A stretch of DNA of 64,000 nt from the NCBI GenBank assembly GCA_022749755.1, contig CM040450.1, positions 4,268,913 to 4,332,912 on the forward strand, written 5' to 3'. The notes beneath the pieces are model-generated. The model ran no database searches and was not told the origin of the DNA. It saw only the letters and a list, made by a program, of their open reading frames with translations. Below are positions 24,149-36,246 of this stretch, in pieces (the first letter of the stretch is position 1; each line of letters opens with the position of its first letter). Source of the DNA: Azadirachta indica. Its lineage: Eukaryota; Streptophyta; Magnoliopsida; Sapindales; Meliaceae. The translations under genes were made by a program, and so were the position numbers.

Positions 24149-25094
24149 ATTTCTGATTTTCATCGTAAACTCAAATGGAATCTAAATAAATGAACATGTA
24201 AGTTTAGATGGTGCAAGGTATGCTGTTTAGTTATTCCGTCGAGTCTCCTTAACGCGGATGCATGCTCATGGTGGCATTGTAATTTCCGAGAATAATCCCA
24301 TAATATTCCCTCAATTTGTTTTTATTTGTTTGTTTCATAAAAATCATTCTATTCCAATTCGATAAGAGGAACAACAAAATTATGTTAAAGCCCTAAGTTT
24401 AATTTTATTTTGTTTACCATACTGAGTAGGCTGCAATTATTGCTACAAGGGTTTTGGTTAATTAATATTGGATAAATTGATCAGTGACGACGGACGAGGC
24501 GTGTTAGCTAAACAAGGAGTTGATTGTGATTTATTTTAAATAAAAATACACTCTGACTAATTCAAGGTTTATTTTTAATCATTCTAATGTTCATATTAAT
24601 TTAAATATTAACTATATATGTATATGTATCCTCGCATGCAATCAGTCTCTCGTCGGCCGAACACGGGCTTAATTAACCCAAGCAATATTGAGAGCAAATT
24701 GAAAGCTATTATATATTTATTTATGAAAAAGTCTCCCATTTTACCGATTCTTCCAGTTCTATGACATTATTTCATTTTATTTATTTAGTGAAAATGTATG
24801 AAGGAGAGCTAGAGATTTATATAGAATTTTAAAAGAGAACGTGAAAGGTTTCGCTGTTACTTAAAACATTGATAAGCCTGAATGCCTGATATAATCATGA
24901 CATAGATACATATAAGAATAACATATAACTTTACTTTAGAATAATTAATTAAGGTAAGAGTTATTTTACTTAATTTGTTAAAAAAGAAAATTAATGAAGT
25001 GTTTACAGAGGAATTGAAGGGTCTATTTATGTGGTGACAAACCAATAAAATGTTCTCATCTTTTCATATGTACGCATTAGTATTCCCAGCACGA
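24149..25094. other. DC1 3' flank, duplicated at 30420-30970
   Basis: Stretches here match the region after the DC1 pseudogene in the same order: GGATGCA...GGCATTGT, GAGGCG..GTTA.CTAA.CAAGG..GTTG, AAAATACAC...AATTCAA.GTTTAT and CCTCG near 24630 against 30955. This places the duplication boundary well beyond the coding region. Confidence 0.6.
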
Positions 25095-25345
25095 ACTGAC
25101 CCTCGTCGTCCGCAAGCCACAAGTCACATCCGGATGTGCGATTGGATGAGTCCTGGCACGTGGTCATACTCCTCCGGCAATGTGCAACAACACCGCCTTA
25201 GGTTGAAGAAAAACGTATAAGCTTGTGTTGAGGGCCAGAAAGGTACTTTTTGCACCCGATCTAGGAATTCATATACGGGTTAATTAGCGTAATATACAGT
25301 TATAAAGTTTGTAAAAGTCTACTTAAGAAAGTTTTATGCTGAAGC
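25095..25345 (+). pseudogene. short DC1 gene remnant
   Basis: Not an ORF, but similarity to DC1 genes survives. CTCGTCGTCCGCAAGCCACA parallels the LVLRQPQA segment. CTCCGGCAA..CAACA..ACCGCCT.AGGTT and GAAGAAAAACGTATAAGCTTGTG parallel the C-terminal RKKVYKLV coding region of the remnant at 33198. The 3' flank around 25255-25345 (AGGAATTCAT, AGTTTGTAAAA, GTTTTAT) also matches 33505-33600. The middle is deleted and the frame lost. Confidence 0.65.
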
Positions 25346-26480
25346 TAGCTAATTCTTTCTCAAACAGGCTAGCTCTATGCTATCATTTTGCTGCACAGTT
25401 AGACTTCTTCACGCAAATAATTTATGTTCTTACTCTTGTAAAAACATAACCTCTGATAATATATGTACCACTCTCATATTAATATACATACATATATATA
25501 TATATATATATATTTGTATATAAAATTATATTAGTAGTATTACTCTTTACTGTGCAACAAAATATACCTTTTGCAATCAGCCGCAGAGCATGCGGCTAAT
25601 CAAATAACGTGGTATGTGGAATATCATCAAAACATCAACCATCACTCATTCTAGCTGTTCTCAATTAGTTATCAATTGTCTTGGCAACTGCTTGAAAGGG
25701 ATTATGATTTATGACTTTAATTGGTAGATTTTTTAAAAATAAAATGATAAAATTTGATATAAAAGGCTTTGATTTTATTAAACAATGGTTTGGCTGTTTT
25801 GCGTATGAGACTGATATGTATTTTATTTTCGAAAGAAAAGAGAATCTATTTAATTAATTAGTGTAATTTTAATTCGACATTATTTTAATTTTTATATTTA
25901 AGTTTCTAAAAGTTATTATTTTAATCCTCAAAGTTTTAGGCAATCAATACTTTTGTCATGTATTAAGTAAAAATATTCTTAATGTTTCTAAAAATTATTA
26001 GTTTAGTCCTAAATATTTCAACTTAATATCATTTTGGTCCCTTGAATAAATAAGACTAACTAGTCTTTATATATTTTTGAAGTCAATATTATACCCTTAA
26101 TTTTTTTAAAAATTAATTTATCATAATCAACTTTTTTCTTATATTTTATTTTGTTTTATTTTTGGTTGTAAAAATTTCAAAGTATACATAATAAAACATT
26201 TTATCGTTGAAAAATGGCAAGAACATAAAAATAAAAATTTATTAGCGTTTGTCTTTATTGTGTAATTTTTTCAATAAAGAAAGGGTTTAATAATAATTGT
26301 AAAACATATACGAATTAATTAGTCTTTTTCAAAAAAAAAATTGTAAATTATCTTTTTCTTAAATAAATAAGCGATAACGATTTAATGAATATTTGATTAA
26401 AAAATTGATAATATTGTTTAAAATATATGAGATCAAGGGGATAATTTCCAAACATGTTACATATGTTTTCATATAACATG
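25346..26480. other. AT-rich spacer
   Basis: Contains (AT)n at about 25490-25512 and, from about 25850 to 26120, T-rich sequence with repeated TTTAGTCCT/TTTGGTCCC-like phrases that resembles old dispersed repeat. No gene seen. Confidence 0.4.
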
Positions 26481-26787
26481 TCAGGTTGTATGCGCTTTTT
26501 AGTGAACTACGGGATGGATAGGGAAGCTCCTCATGGCTTAGGAATTCTCCATGGTCAGTTGGAAAAGCTCCTAAGCCTCTCATTCTTAATTGGAGATCTC
26601 CTCCAACGGGTTGGGCTAGATGTCACGTGCGGTTAGATTAGAAGCGGAACTGTTGAAAGCGCTAGGGTATGAGAGCGCGCAACTCGCAGAGCCAACGTGC
26701 TCAAGTTTTAGACTTGTCTACCCGTTTGACTAAGAGCCGTTATTCGCGGATGAATAGTGCCTGCACGAACAGTAAACCGGGAGTGAA

Positions 26788-27365
26788 ATGGGAGAGGCAG
26801 AAGGCGTGTGGGGTTGAACGAGGCGTGTCAAGATCATGTTCGGTTTCCTACCATACCTAGCACGAGGGGAAAGCAAGTGGGCAGAAAATGATGGGTAGCT
26901 TAGCAATCTAACATGGTTTGCTTAATTGTTTGACCCAATAGGCCCAAATTTAGAGTTAGTGATGATAGGTGAGATTTTTGTATATTTATGTAATTATTTG
27001 TACATGGATTTATCTTAACCATTAATAGTGCTTTATGTAATTAAATTATGACCATTCATTGTAAATATATAAATGTAAAGTATTGTGTAAATGAAGAAGG
27101 ATGCCATGATTTGATTACACAAAACACTATCAATGATCAAAATAAATCATGTACAAATAATTACATAAATATACAAAAATTTTACTTACCATTACTACCT
27201 CTAAATTTAGGCCTATTGGGTCACACAACTAATCAAGTCATGTTGGGTTGCTAAGGTGCCCCTCATTTTCTACCCACTTGCTTTCCCCTTGTGCTAGATA
27301 TACTAGGAAACCGAGCATGCTCTCGACACGCCCCACTCAGCCCCGCACACTTTCCGTCTCAAATA
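26788..27365. repeat. long inverted repeat (near loop-less hairpin)
   Basis: Left arm about 26788-27057 and right arm about 27100-27365 are reverse complements with roughly 80 percent visible agreement, including a perfect 32-bp pairing between 26975-27006 and 27148-27179. The loop is only about 45 bases. Landmarks are CACGAGGGGAAAGCAAGTGG against CCACTTGCTTTCCCCTTGTG, and GACCCAATAGGCC against GGCCTATTGGGTC. The loop-side segment at 27063-27105 is repeated directly at 27361-27403 outside the right arm. The GC-richer flank from 26500 to 26788 is probably part of the same insertion. No transposase seen. Confidence 0.75.
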
Positions 27366-27403
27366 TATGAATGTAAAGTATTGTGTAAATGAAGAAGGAA
27401 GCC

Positions 27404-29439
27404 ATTCTTCCATTCTGAAAAGTGCTGTACGTGTGGTTTTTTCTCTTCTCCATTTTTACTTGCATTTTCTTCACTTTGACAGTGCATTCCTTTATTTCTC
27501 ACGCCAACACACGCATACAAAATGATCTTGGCTTAAAAAGGCTTATTTGATTTGGTTCTACAAATTAAATTAAGTGTCACAAGAAACCGGATTTTACCTT
27601 TAATTTTCAGCACGTGACATAGAGCCAACTCATATGGTTTGGCGAAAGGTAACCCAGCTGTGCTGCTAGAGGCCTGTTTTGGAACAGCAATGGGGCTTCT
27701 CTCAGTGACTTTAGTCTTCCTCTTAGACACAACACACCTTATTTCGGAGAGGTTATGGGTGCTACTCTGGTGGTGGAGCTGGCTCAAGTGTGACTACATG
27801 GTAGTCATTAATCTTTTCAACAATACTTTATCCTCTCCCTATTAGAGCGTTATTAATCGTTGGCTAAATTGTCATGTATTTCTTGCAGCTATGAATTCTC
27901 GGTTCTATCATATCCAACGAGAAAGTAATTGTGTGGTGAATACTTTACCCAACTTGAGTCTCCCGTGTAATCTTTTTAACGTTTTTGGTGGGATTATCCC
28001 CATGAGATTCGCATCAGTTATCAAGAAAATGCTAATAGTTTTTTGGATTTAAAAACTTTTGATATTCATTTTCTCTTCATACTTTGTTACACGATAAGGG
28101 TACGTCCCCCTTGATTATTTGTTGCTTTATATTATAATATATATATACAGCCTCATTTCGAGATTTGTTTAAAAAAGAAAGTTAAATATAATTTTTTTCT
28201 TTTGGCCAAAAAAATTGTTCAGGAAAGTAAATTTTTTTCGTTTAATTGTTAGAAACAGATTTGATGGAAGGCACATGTACAAACCAGTAGAAGATTTAAA
28301 AAAAAAAAAAAAGAAAAAACTGCTTTTTTCTCCAAAAGACAAGCCAATAGAAGATAAAATTTGACCAGTTCTGGTACGTTTGAGCGAGGGAGGGAGGGAG
28401 GGAGAGAGAGGACGCGTTCTATTACAGTAGCACAAAGTCTAAGCCTAGTTCTAATTAGTCTTCTCATGTGTCTGGTCTGGGCTAGTTGCCTTGGCCCCTT
28501 TGGTCCGCATATGACAAGTTGACGATATATAACACAACGCAAGGTATTGGTCATCTTGGATGTTTTTTGCAAACACCAAATTGCAACTTGATTGGATGCT
28601 CTTTTTCAATTATTGACTCACACTTTATCTCACTCTGTTTACTTAAAAAAATTTTATGTGTTTAATTTTCACTCTTTTGGATAGTTTGTGATATCCTTTA
28701 TGCAAGGTGTCATTTTAATTTGAATAATAATAATAAAAAATTAATATTTGATGCGTGTGATTTTTCACACCATGTAAATTTTTTTAAAAAATATTTTAGT
28801 CTTTTATCATTTTAAAATATTGTTAAAAGTGTTAAATATAGTTGAATTTAAGATTTATGTGATTTTAAAATATAAATAATAAATTAATGAATATTTATTT
28901 AATTATTTTATCTAAAAATAAAATAATAACTATAAAATTTAACAAAAGTAGAGTGTTGTTACCCAAATATTGGGTTGAAGATATCACCACCCTTAATCAA
29001 ATCAGTCATGCAAAATTAATTCCCAAATTAGACCCCTGTACAATGGACAGAAGTTAAATTTGAATAATTATTCTGTTCTAAGAGTTGAATGCTTGCTAGT
29101 CTTCTTGACTTGGGTTGACGAGAAATTAGTCAAATTAATCATCCAGTTGATATAGACTTGCACAATACTTTCTAAATATTATCCCAAATCTTAAGTGGCA
29201 TATTTTTTTTAATAAAGTAAAGAATAAAAAAGAGTAATTAATCATTTTAAAAGTGGTAAAAATTTAGCATGCATTCAGTTGATAAGTAGTATCACTTTGA
29301 TTTGAAATTTGGGATCAATCAATAAATATTCATCACTATTTGGGATGAATATAAGATTAGCATTTGGGGTGGAATTTTGCCCATCCAACAAGTCATTCCG
29401 TATTGACTCAGCTACCTGATTGAAAAACGTAACAGTACA
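27404..29439. other. intergenic, no gene recognised
   Basis: ORFs here are short and shaped by homopolymers, such as the A tract near 28296-28316. A (GGGA)n-like tract lies at about 28387-28406. No coding or element ends recognised. Confidence 0.45.
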
Positions 29440-29591
29440 TTAATTGCACAAAACGAGTAGCCGGAACATGACTCTTTCTTTGCAACTTCCCCAACACCAA
29501 GAAGTCCGGTCTTTCGGCAACTTTACTTTGTTTATTCACATTGTTCTATTTAATTTGCTGGATATGGTTGCTGCATCAAATTGAAGAGAAT

Positions 29592-30416
29592 ATGGCTCCA
29601 TTAGGAGAGAATATCATACAGCATTTTACCCATCCAAACCATCCGTTATTCGAGATCAATTACGATGTCGAGTACCAATGCGATGGATGCAAGACTCTTG
29701 GAATTGGCACCAGATTTCGATGCCATGGGTGCGACTTTGATCTGCATGAATGCTGCGGCACCTGCCCCAAGACCCTTTCGTCTTTCACGCATCCCCTACA
29801 CCAGCTGAACCTTGTCCTCCGCCAGCCACAAGCCATGCGCCAGAGCGTTTGCATCTGCGATGTGTGCGGCGACTACGTCGATGGCCTTTCCTATAGGTGC
29901 GAGCTCTGTAATTTTGACGTGCACCCGCTGTGTACCTAGTTGCCACAGCAAGTGCAGCACTTCCTGCATCCACCGCACCCCTTGACGTTGCGGCCATTTT
30001 CGTCTACTTGGTGCTTGTTATGTAAAAATGAGTGTAATTCTTGGCGCTAAAGGTGTGGGATTTGTTGCGTTGATATTCATCTCGACTGTCTTTTAACAAG
30101 CTGTGATCTGTTGACTTCGACGTCAACGCCTCCATCAGTGCTGCGACCGAGTGCTCCCCCAGCAGCAACGGCGCCTGCTTTCGCTGCTAATTGTTCTTAT
30201 AACGTTCCGTCGTTTGGTACCGCGCCTTATGCTTACCGTGCACGGAGCCCGCCTCTTGGTGCACAAAGTTATGCTTATGGCGTGCCCTCCGCTAATGGTC
30301 CGTCTAACAATTATTATCAGCATCCGGAGGGTAACCAGCAGCAGGTTGATGGAGCTCGTTTTCGCAAGAAAATTTATAAGCTTGTGGGGAGGCTGGCTCT
30401 TGGAATTTGTTACTAA
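29592..30416 (+). pseudogene. DC1 domain gene with two nonsense codons
   Basis: A full-length paralog of the gene at 23342, in one frame across 275 codons. The frame is interrupted only by TAG at 29937-29939, where the intact copy has CAG after LCT, and TAA at 30048-30050, where it has TAC in the CRYRC segment. No frameshift is seen. Modules 1 and 2 are intact before the first stop, and the C-terminal low-complexity region and basic end (FRKKIYKLVGRLALGICY) remain open. Translation would give a two-module protein of 115 aa. Promoter and TATA-like box are conserved, so it may still be transcribed. The low damage suggests recent loss. Confidence 0.88.
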
Positions 30417-33197
30417 TGGTGTGCTTGGAAATTAGATTTCAGATTTTCACATGGTGGAGAATAAATTGCTTTTTCAGTTTAGATGACGTAGGTATATATA
30501 TGCTGTGCATTTCAGTTGACTGATCTGCTTGATCTGGATGCACAGTACTGGCATTGTTACTTCGGACCAAAAAAGAAAAAACCATAATATTTTCTTGGTT
30601 TGCTTTTCTGCAAAATCATATTATTCCAGATTCAGTAGTATGTATAAAGAATTCGGTTTAGTTGTACATATATGTATAAACAGGTAGTATAATGAGGTAT
30701 GGTATTTGATTATTCGTGATAGGTTGAAAGAAACAAAAACTAAAAAGAACTTAAAAAGCGAAATATAAATTAGGCTGCAGAATGTACTTCTCAAGGGTAA
30801 AGGTTTTAGATACATGATACATTCAACACGCTGGAGGCGAGTTATCTAACCAAGGTGTTGAAAGCCCCCGCATGTTTTAATCAAATTAAAATACACTTTT
30901 ATTAATTCAAAGTTTATCGATCTTTAATCTTTCTCGGGTTAATCAATGTACATTCCTCGTCGGACTCAACAAGAACAAATTAAAGTATCTTGTTATATAA
31001 TACAATTTTTACGATAGATAATAAAGGTAAGACATACGGTACTTAATTAATTTGAAGATTAATTAATTGCTTAGATTTTAAGAAGGTAACGATAACTGTT
31101 ACACAAATCAACAAAAGATCGCTAAATTTGACTTGTTCTAATAATACACTATAATATAGTACATGCTATCAACGTACGCATTAAGTTCTAGTCCACTCAA
31201 GTCTTGTATATGAGCTGACCTGGTTGGCTTGGAACTGTACATGACAAGAAGACGATGGAACACTTCACTCATCAACCAATCATATCATCGCTTTATACTC
31301 TTATTCTGTATTAAACATAAATCAATCATACTATTTATTTACGCCATTAGTTTCTATTCTCAAGTTTGTTCGCGGAAAGTCGCATTTAAACTGCCCCTGT
31401 TAAAGTTAGCGGGCAACTAGCAACCGCGAGATGCCCCGGCACCCATTCTCCCGTCTCCTAGTCAGTCGACTTGCTCTATTGCCGAACGAGACGAGCAAGA
31501 CGATGGAGAAAATTTTAACTCCTGTTTCGCAATTTGAAAATTATTTTTTTTAAAAAAAAAAAAAATCAATACCATTAGTTATATTCTTAATATTTTTTAT
31601 ATTTAAAAAATATATTGGATATAATATTTAAAATTTATTATTTAAATTAAAAAATTACATTTAATTAATTTCTAAAAATAATAAAAATAATAATATTTGT
31701 TTGATTGAAACTACTTTCAATAACTATTTTTATTTTTATTAAAATAGTGATAAAGCATCAAATTTATTTGTTTTTAAAAAGTAAATCATTCCTTTTTTAG
31801 CTTTCATCATGCAGTAGATGAATAAAATGATATTCAGTAGAAGTTGCCCGTACAACAAAATCATCACCGTCCTCAATTTTGCAAGTTATCAGATAAATTA
31901 TATCATAAAATAAATTAAAATTTATTAAGTTAAAAACAAATACAACCACTAGTAAACATGCTACTATAACTATAGTTAGTTAAGTTCAAAAATATATCTC
32001 ATGATTTCCTTTTAATATATTTTCATAATATTAATAAATATATCTTTTCTTGTTTTTTTGGGGGCTAGAATTCAAAAGGCAAGCATAGTAATTAAGAGTA
32101 TTAGTCATTAGTTTCCATAAGAAATAAACTTATTAATTATAACTAATATTTAAAAGATCATATTATCAAAAATTAATCAAACTTAATTAGTTATTCATTT
32201 AAACTAAAAAATATTTCAAATATTTATATAAATTTAATTGATTGTAGATATCTTTTTTTTTTAAATAAAAAAAAGGAAAGATGGTCTCATGCATTGTAGC
32301 AAAGTCAAATATCAATAATTATAATTTACACTAAATGTAATTTATTGGTCTCAATTATGTACTAGTTTCATTAGATTTTGAACTATTCTCTTTATATTGT
32401 TTTATTCTTTTTTTTTTCACTCAATTCTAATATCAAATATCAAGAGTTATAATAAAAATAAAAATTCTTATACTATTATTAGCTAGTGATTTAAAAAAAG
32501 AAGGATGTTTTACAAAATAATTCCTATTTCAGTTGATTTTATTCAATTCAACCATTGACCAAAAGAAAATATTGATATATTAAATAATAAATTTTGTGAG
32601 TTTACTTCAATCAAATAATGATATTTATTTTTATGCAATGATTCAACATAAAGAATTCGTCTGTTTCGATTGAAGCCATGTTGGGTAATGATAAATAAAA
32701 GGAATAGAAAAATTTACAAAAAATGAGATATATAAAAAATGGAGTGAGTAGGGGATGGGGACATAATTAAGTTAGGTATATAGAATAGAATGATTATAAG
32801 TCAACTTTTGTGGATGTTTGGAAAAATGATTCCAGACTAATATTTTCAAGATACAAAAAAAAAAAAAAAAAACTAGAGTAATATTTATATAATGCTAAAA
32901 AAAATACAACAATTTCAAGATAAAGAATAGTTGACAATAATCTCTCATAAACTCAACAATTAGACACTCCATAAATTCAAGATAAATTTAAGATAATAAA
33001 AAAAATATTTTTAAATTGTATTGGAATATGATTAAGACAAAAATTAAAGAAACGATTTTTTTTTTTCGTTTTTAATATTTGAATTAAAAGATAGAATTTA
33101 GTTTAAATTTCAGATATTTTAATAATTTTTTATATTTACCATTTTTAAAAACAAAAAAAGATTCTATTCAAAAAGTAAATCAAACCATCATTTACCT
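30417..33197. other. DC1 pseudogene flank and AT-rich spacer
   Basis: 30420-30970 is homologous to the 3' flank of the intact DC1 gene. The rest is AT-rich with many homopolymers, and a short GC-richer patch lies at about 31410-31510. No gene recognised. The spacer between gene and remnant is about 1.8 kb longer than in the first DC1 unit. Confidence 0.5.
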
Positions 33198-33437
33198 ATG
33201 CAGGCCGGAATAAATCTGAAAGGGTGTGAGAGTCCAGGAAATGGCACGAGATATCCATGCAATCAACATATATGCATGAATACTAACTGGCCCACCTGCT
33301 CGATCGATGACCCTCTCCTTTTTCATGCATCCCAGCCAGCACGGTCTGCACCTCCGGCAACAACAGTGCCACCGCCTCAGGTTATTGAAGGTGGTACAAT
33401 AAGGAAGAAAGTGTACAAGCTAGCTTGTTTGGAATAA
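33198..33437 (+). pseudogene. internally deleted DC1 gene (79-aa ORF)
   Basis: The ORF keeps fragments of DC1 architecture. CESPGNGTRYPC parallels CKTLGIGTRFRC of module 1, MNTNWPTCSIDDPLLFHASQ parallels the end of module 1 and its linker, then it jumps to a Pro/Ala-rich segment and the C-terminal IRKKVYKLA motif. Modules 2 and 3 are missing and several zinc ligands are lost. The ORF is open but very unlikely to encode a working C1 protein. Its 3' half and downstream flank match the remnant at 25095. Confidence 0.7.
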
Positions 33438-34853
33438 GGCCAGGAAGTTACGTACGTAGCAAGCTTTTTTGGAGTTACCAGTTCATTTGTTTGCACCGAT
33501 ACAGGAATTCATGTACCGGTTAGTGACTTAGCGTATACTATCGAAGTTTGTAAAATTTTGCTTCATTTACTAAAAATGTTTTATTTTGAGTATTTTGTTC
33601 AGAAAAGCAAGTTGGTCTTCGACATTACACGATGTTGGTCTTAATTAAAGCAATTTTGTCTCTTTTCTTGCTGCTTCAAATATTTGACTTTAATTCGATA
33701 TCAAAATTCAAAGCTAATTACCAGCTTAATTATTATAAATTTTGATGGTACAAGATTGTCTTTACTTATTTTAGTTCACTCTAATTTGGGTGCTAGCTGT
33801 CAGAGTGGCATGGTCATTATTTCCTTCATTTAACAAGTTATACCAAAGTCTATTATGACTTTCCACGGTCACGTTTAATTCCAAGTTAATTAATTCTTTC
33901 ATTTTTAGTCTAATTTTTAATTGTCTAGTTATGATTTAATCCCTTTTATTTCAGAATTCAAAAACTTCTGTTATGTTTAATGATTAAAAAATTTAAATTT
34001 AGAATTTCTCAAACATTCTTTTCCAGTAGTTGTTATAAAAAAAAAAAAAAGGAAATTAAGTTACATAAAGAAAATATTGGAATAATAGAGCAATCTAATA
34101 TAATATTCGTAATGAATTGGTCAATTTTAAAATAAATACAAATATATATTAAAATAGCACACCTAAGCACCCAATAATTGAGATTAAAAACTAAAAATAT
34201 GAAAATCTCATTAGGAAAGAGTAATTTAAAAATACTGAAAACTATGTTATGACAAAACTTCAATAATTGAGATTATAATTTACTAATATAATGTCACAAT
34301 GACTTATTGAGAGTAATTATAAAAGAAAGGAATCATACTATCCGGGCAGACATTGAACATGTCATATTATGAAAAGTGTCTACAGTTATGCAGGTAGAGC
34401 CCATAATATTCAAACGTATTGCGTAACTATTCCCTACGTTTGTCTCAATCGTAGACTCGACTCCACTGTAATGTCCTCTGCATCTTCGATCGTTTACCTT
34501 TCCATATATATGCATATACAACTACCATTTCCTTTTTTTATTTTTTAAAATAAATACATAATTAGCAAACTAACTCCAATCAATTAAAAAGTTTGTTGTT
34601 AAAAATATTTGATAATTAATACCAAAATTTATTTGATAATTAATTGTTTTTGCTAATGTTTTAATATTACTTGAAAAATCTAATAATTTCATACTATTTA
34701 TATATATATATATATATACATATATATAATAATTACCAAAAGCAATGAGAACCGGGCAAGTCGAAAACGTAAGAGAGGATTATAGCACAATGGAATTTTC
34801 ACGAGATAAGTTAAAAAAAAGGCAATGCGACTGCTTGTGTTGGGCCAATGCAA
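33438..34853. other. AT-rich spacer before P5CS
   Basis: First about 150 bases match 25255-25345. The remainder is AT-rich, with (TA)n at about 34699-34719. No gene recognised. Confidence 0.45.
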
Positions 34854-35155
34854 CACGTGGGAAAACGATGTGTTGATAAAGTATTGGCTGGGTTCAGTCT
34901 TTTTTGGTCATGCAAAGTGTGTGGCGATTGATTACTGGACCGTCGGTTGAAAATATCAACCCCCTTTCTTAATCAAAACACTAATGATAACAAAAAACGC
35001 AATAATACAACAAATGGTATAGTAACAGTTCGTCGCCTCTCAGTTGCGTGATCGAGTTTCCTCACCTACGCTACTACTCAAAACTTATAAATTCTACCTT
35101 CATCACTACATCCACATGAAATACTTGCAAAGCTATAGCAACTCCTCTTTTCACC
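34854..35155 (+). promoter_or_regulatory. upstream P5CS promoter (for first exon 1a)
   Basis: A CACGTG core (ABRE/G-box type) lies at 34854-34859, and a TATA-like TTATAAAT lies about 70 bases before the ATG at 35156. G-box/ABRE elements fit the known ABA and drought induction of plant P5CS genes, but use of this site is inferred. Confidence 0.45.
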
Positions 35156-35221
35156 ATGGAATCCTTCCAAGATCATACTCGTGACTTCCTCAAGAACAAC
35201 GTCAAGCGTCTTGTTGTTAAG
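35156..35221 (+). other. P5CS: alternative first exon 1a of P5CS
   Basis: ATG 35156 opens a 22-codon exon beginning MESFQDHTRDFLKNN and ending NNVKRLVVK, followed by the donor G|GTAATT at 35222. The last nine residues are identical to those of exon 1b (36247-36306), and both exons end in phase 0. It could therefore splice directly to exon 2 at 37008 and give a P5CS with a different N terminus, two residues longer. It may instead be the relic of a tandem P5CS duplication; no further exons lie between the two. Nothing in the sequence tells which promoter is used. Confidence 0.7.
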
Positions 35222-35377
35222 GTAATTAAACCAGTTTAATTACGTGCTTTTTAAACTCTCTTTCATGATTCTGCGATCGTTTTTACACTTTCTATTGCGA
35301 GTTTTTATTGATAACTTGCAAATTAAATGGGTATCTTCACTTGTCGAAAAATAATTTTTTTTTCTTTTTTAAATGAA

Positions 35378-35414
<37 letters not shown>

Positions 35415-35860
35415 TGTGTGTGTATGAATCAATTATTGAAGTAGTACATGTGCATTGAACTCTGAGTGACCAAGACTTGGATTATATTTTTTCCTTCCGA
35501 ATTATGAATAAGAGCTAATTATGGTGACCAGACACGTCATAGGACAACTATCTGAAATGAAACAACAATCGTCGTTTATTTATTTTTAACATTTATGAAC
35601 TAAACAAACTAGCTTGACATATAATAACTATTATTTTCTTGAAAATTTAAAAATAGTAAGCAAGAATTTTGGATGCCGCGAATATATGCTTTTAGATTAT
35701 AAAAGAAATATATATAAAAAAAAAAAAAATGAAACGCAGCCAAAAGCAAATGCATGTTCAACTACGGAAATGAGAACCACGTAATCCCTGAGTCTTCTAA
35801 AGCAGTTGATATACAGTTTTGTCTTTATTTACCAAATCCATTAGACCACAAACTTCTTCC

Positions 35861-36246
35861 CACGTGACCGGACTGCTATCGTTCGTACCGATTACCGAAA
35901 TATATCAATAGATTCCCCTGCAACGCGAATTATCAAAACCAAAATAAATAAATAATTGAAATTAAAACTAAAATTGAAGTCCCCACCTCAAATATAATCA
36001 ATAGATTCCTCCGCAATGAGAGCTATCAAAATCAAAATAAATAATTGAATAAATAAATAATTGAAATTAAAGTTGGAATTGAAGTCCTTTGACAGTCCAG
36101 CTGTTGGACGCTCCTACCCGCCGTCTCACCCTTGGGCCCTCTCAACCCTCTCTTTCTCAACTATTTCTATCGGGTTCTCGCTGTTTTGCCCTTGCCTGAC
36201 TTCACTCAACGAGACTCTTCTCTCTTCCTCTTCCTCTTCCTTCGTA
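35861..36246 (+). promoter_or_regulatory. proximal P5CS promoter and leader (exon 1b)
   Basis: A CACGTG element lies at 35861-35866. The leader before ATG 36247 is C/T-rich with TCTTCCTCTTCC repeats, typical of plant 5'UTRs. No stop-free upstream extension is needed to explain the gene. Confidence 0.45.
35904..36089 (+). repeat. imperfect tandem duplication in P5CS promoter
   Basis: Two copies of about 80-92 bases, both starting ATCAATAGATTCC and ending AATTGAAGTCC, at about 35904-35982 and 35998-36089. The second has an extra AATAAATA-type insertion. Confidence 0.8.

Noticed and set aside
26669..26860. Basic 63-aa ORF beside the inverted repeat
   Set aside because: No recognisable family; it lies in what appears to be the same inserted repeat.
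28169..28572. Minus-strand ORFs with poly-Phe
   Set aside because: Created by the A tract at about 28296-28316; no coding character.
36061..36246. ORF extending P5CS upstream to an ATG at 36061
   Set aside because: The extension is leader sequence with C/T-rich repeats; starting at 36247 gives exactly the family length of 717 aa.
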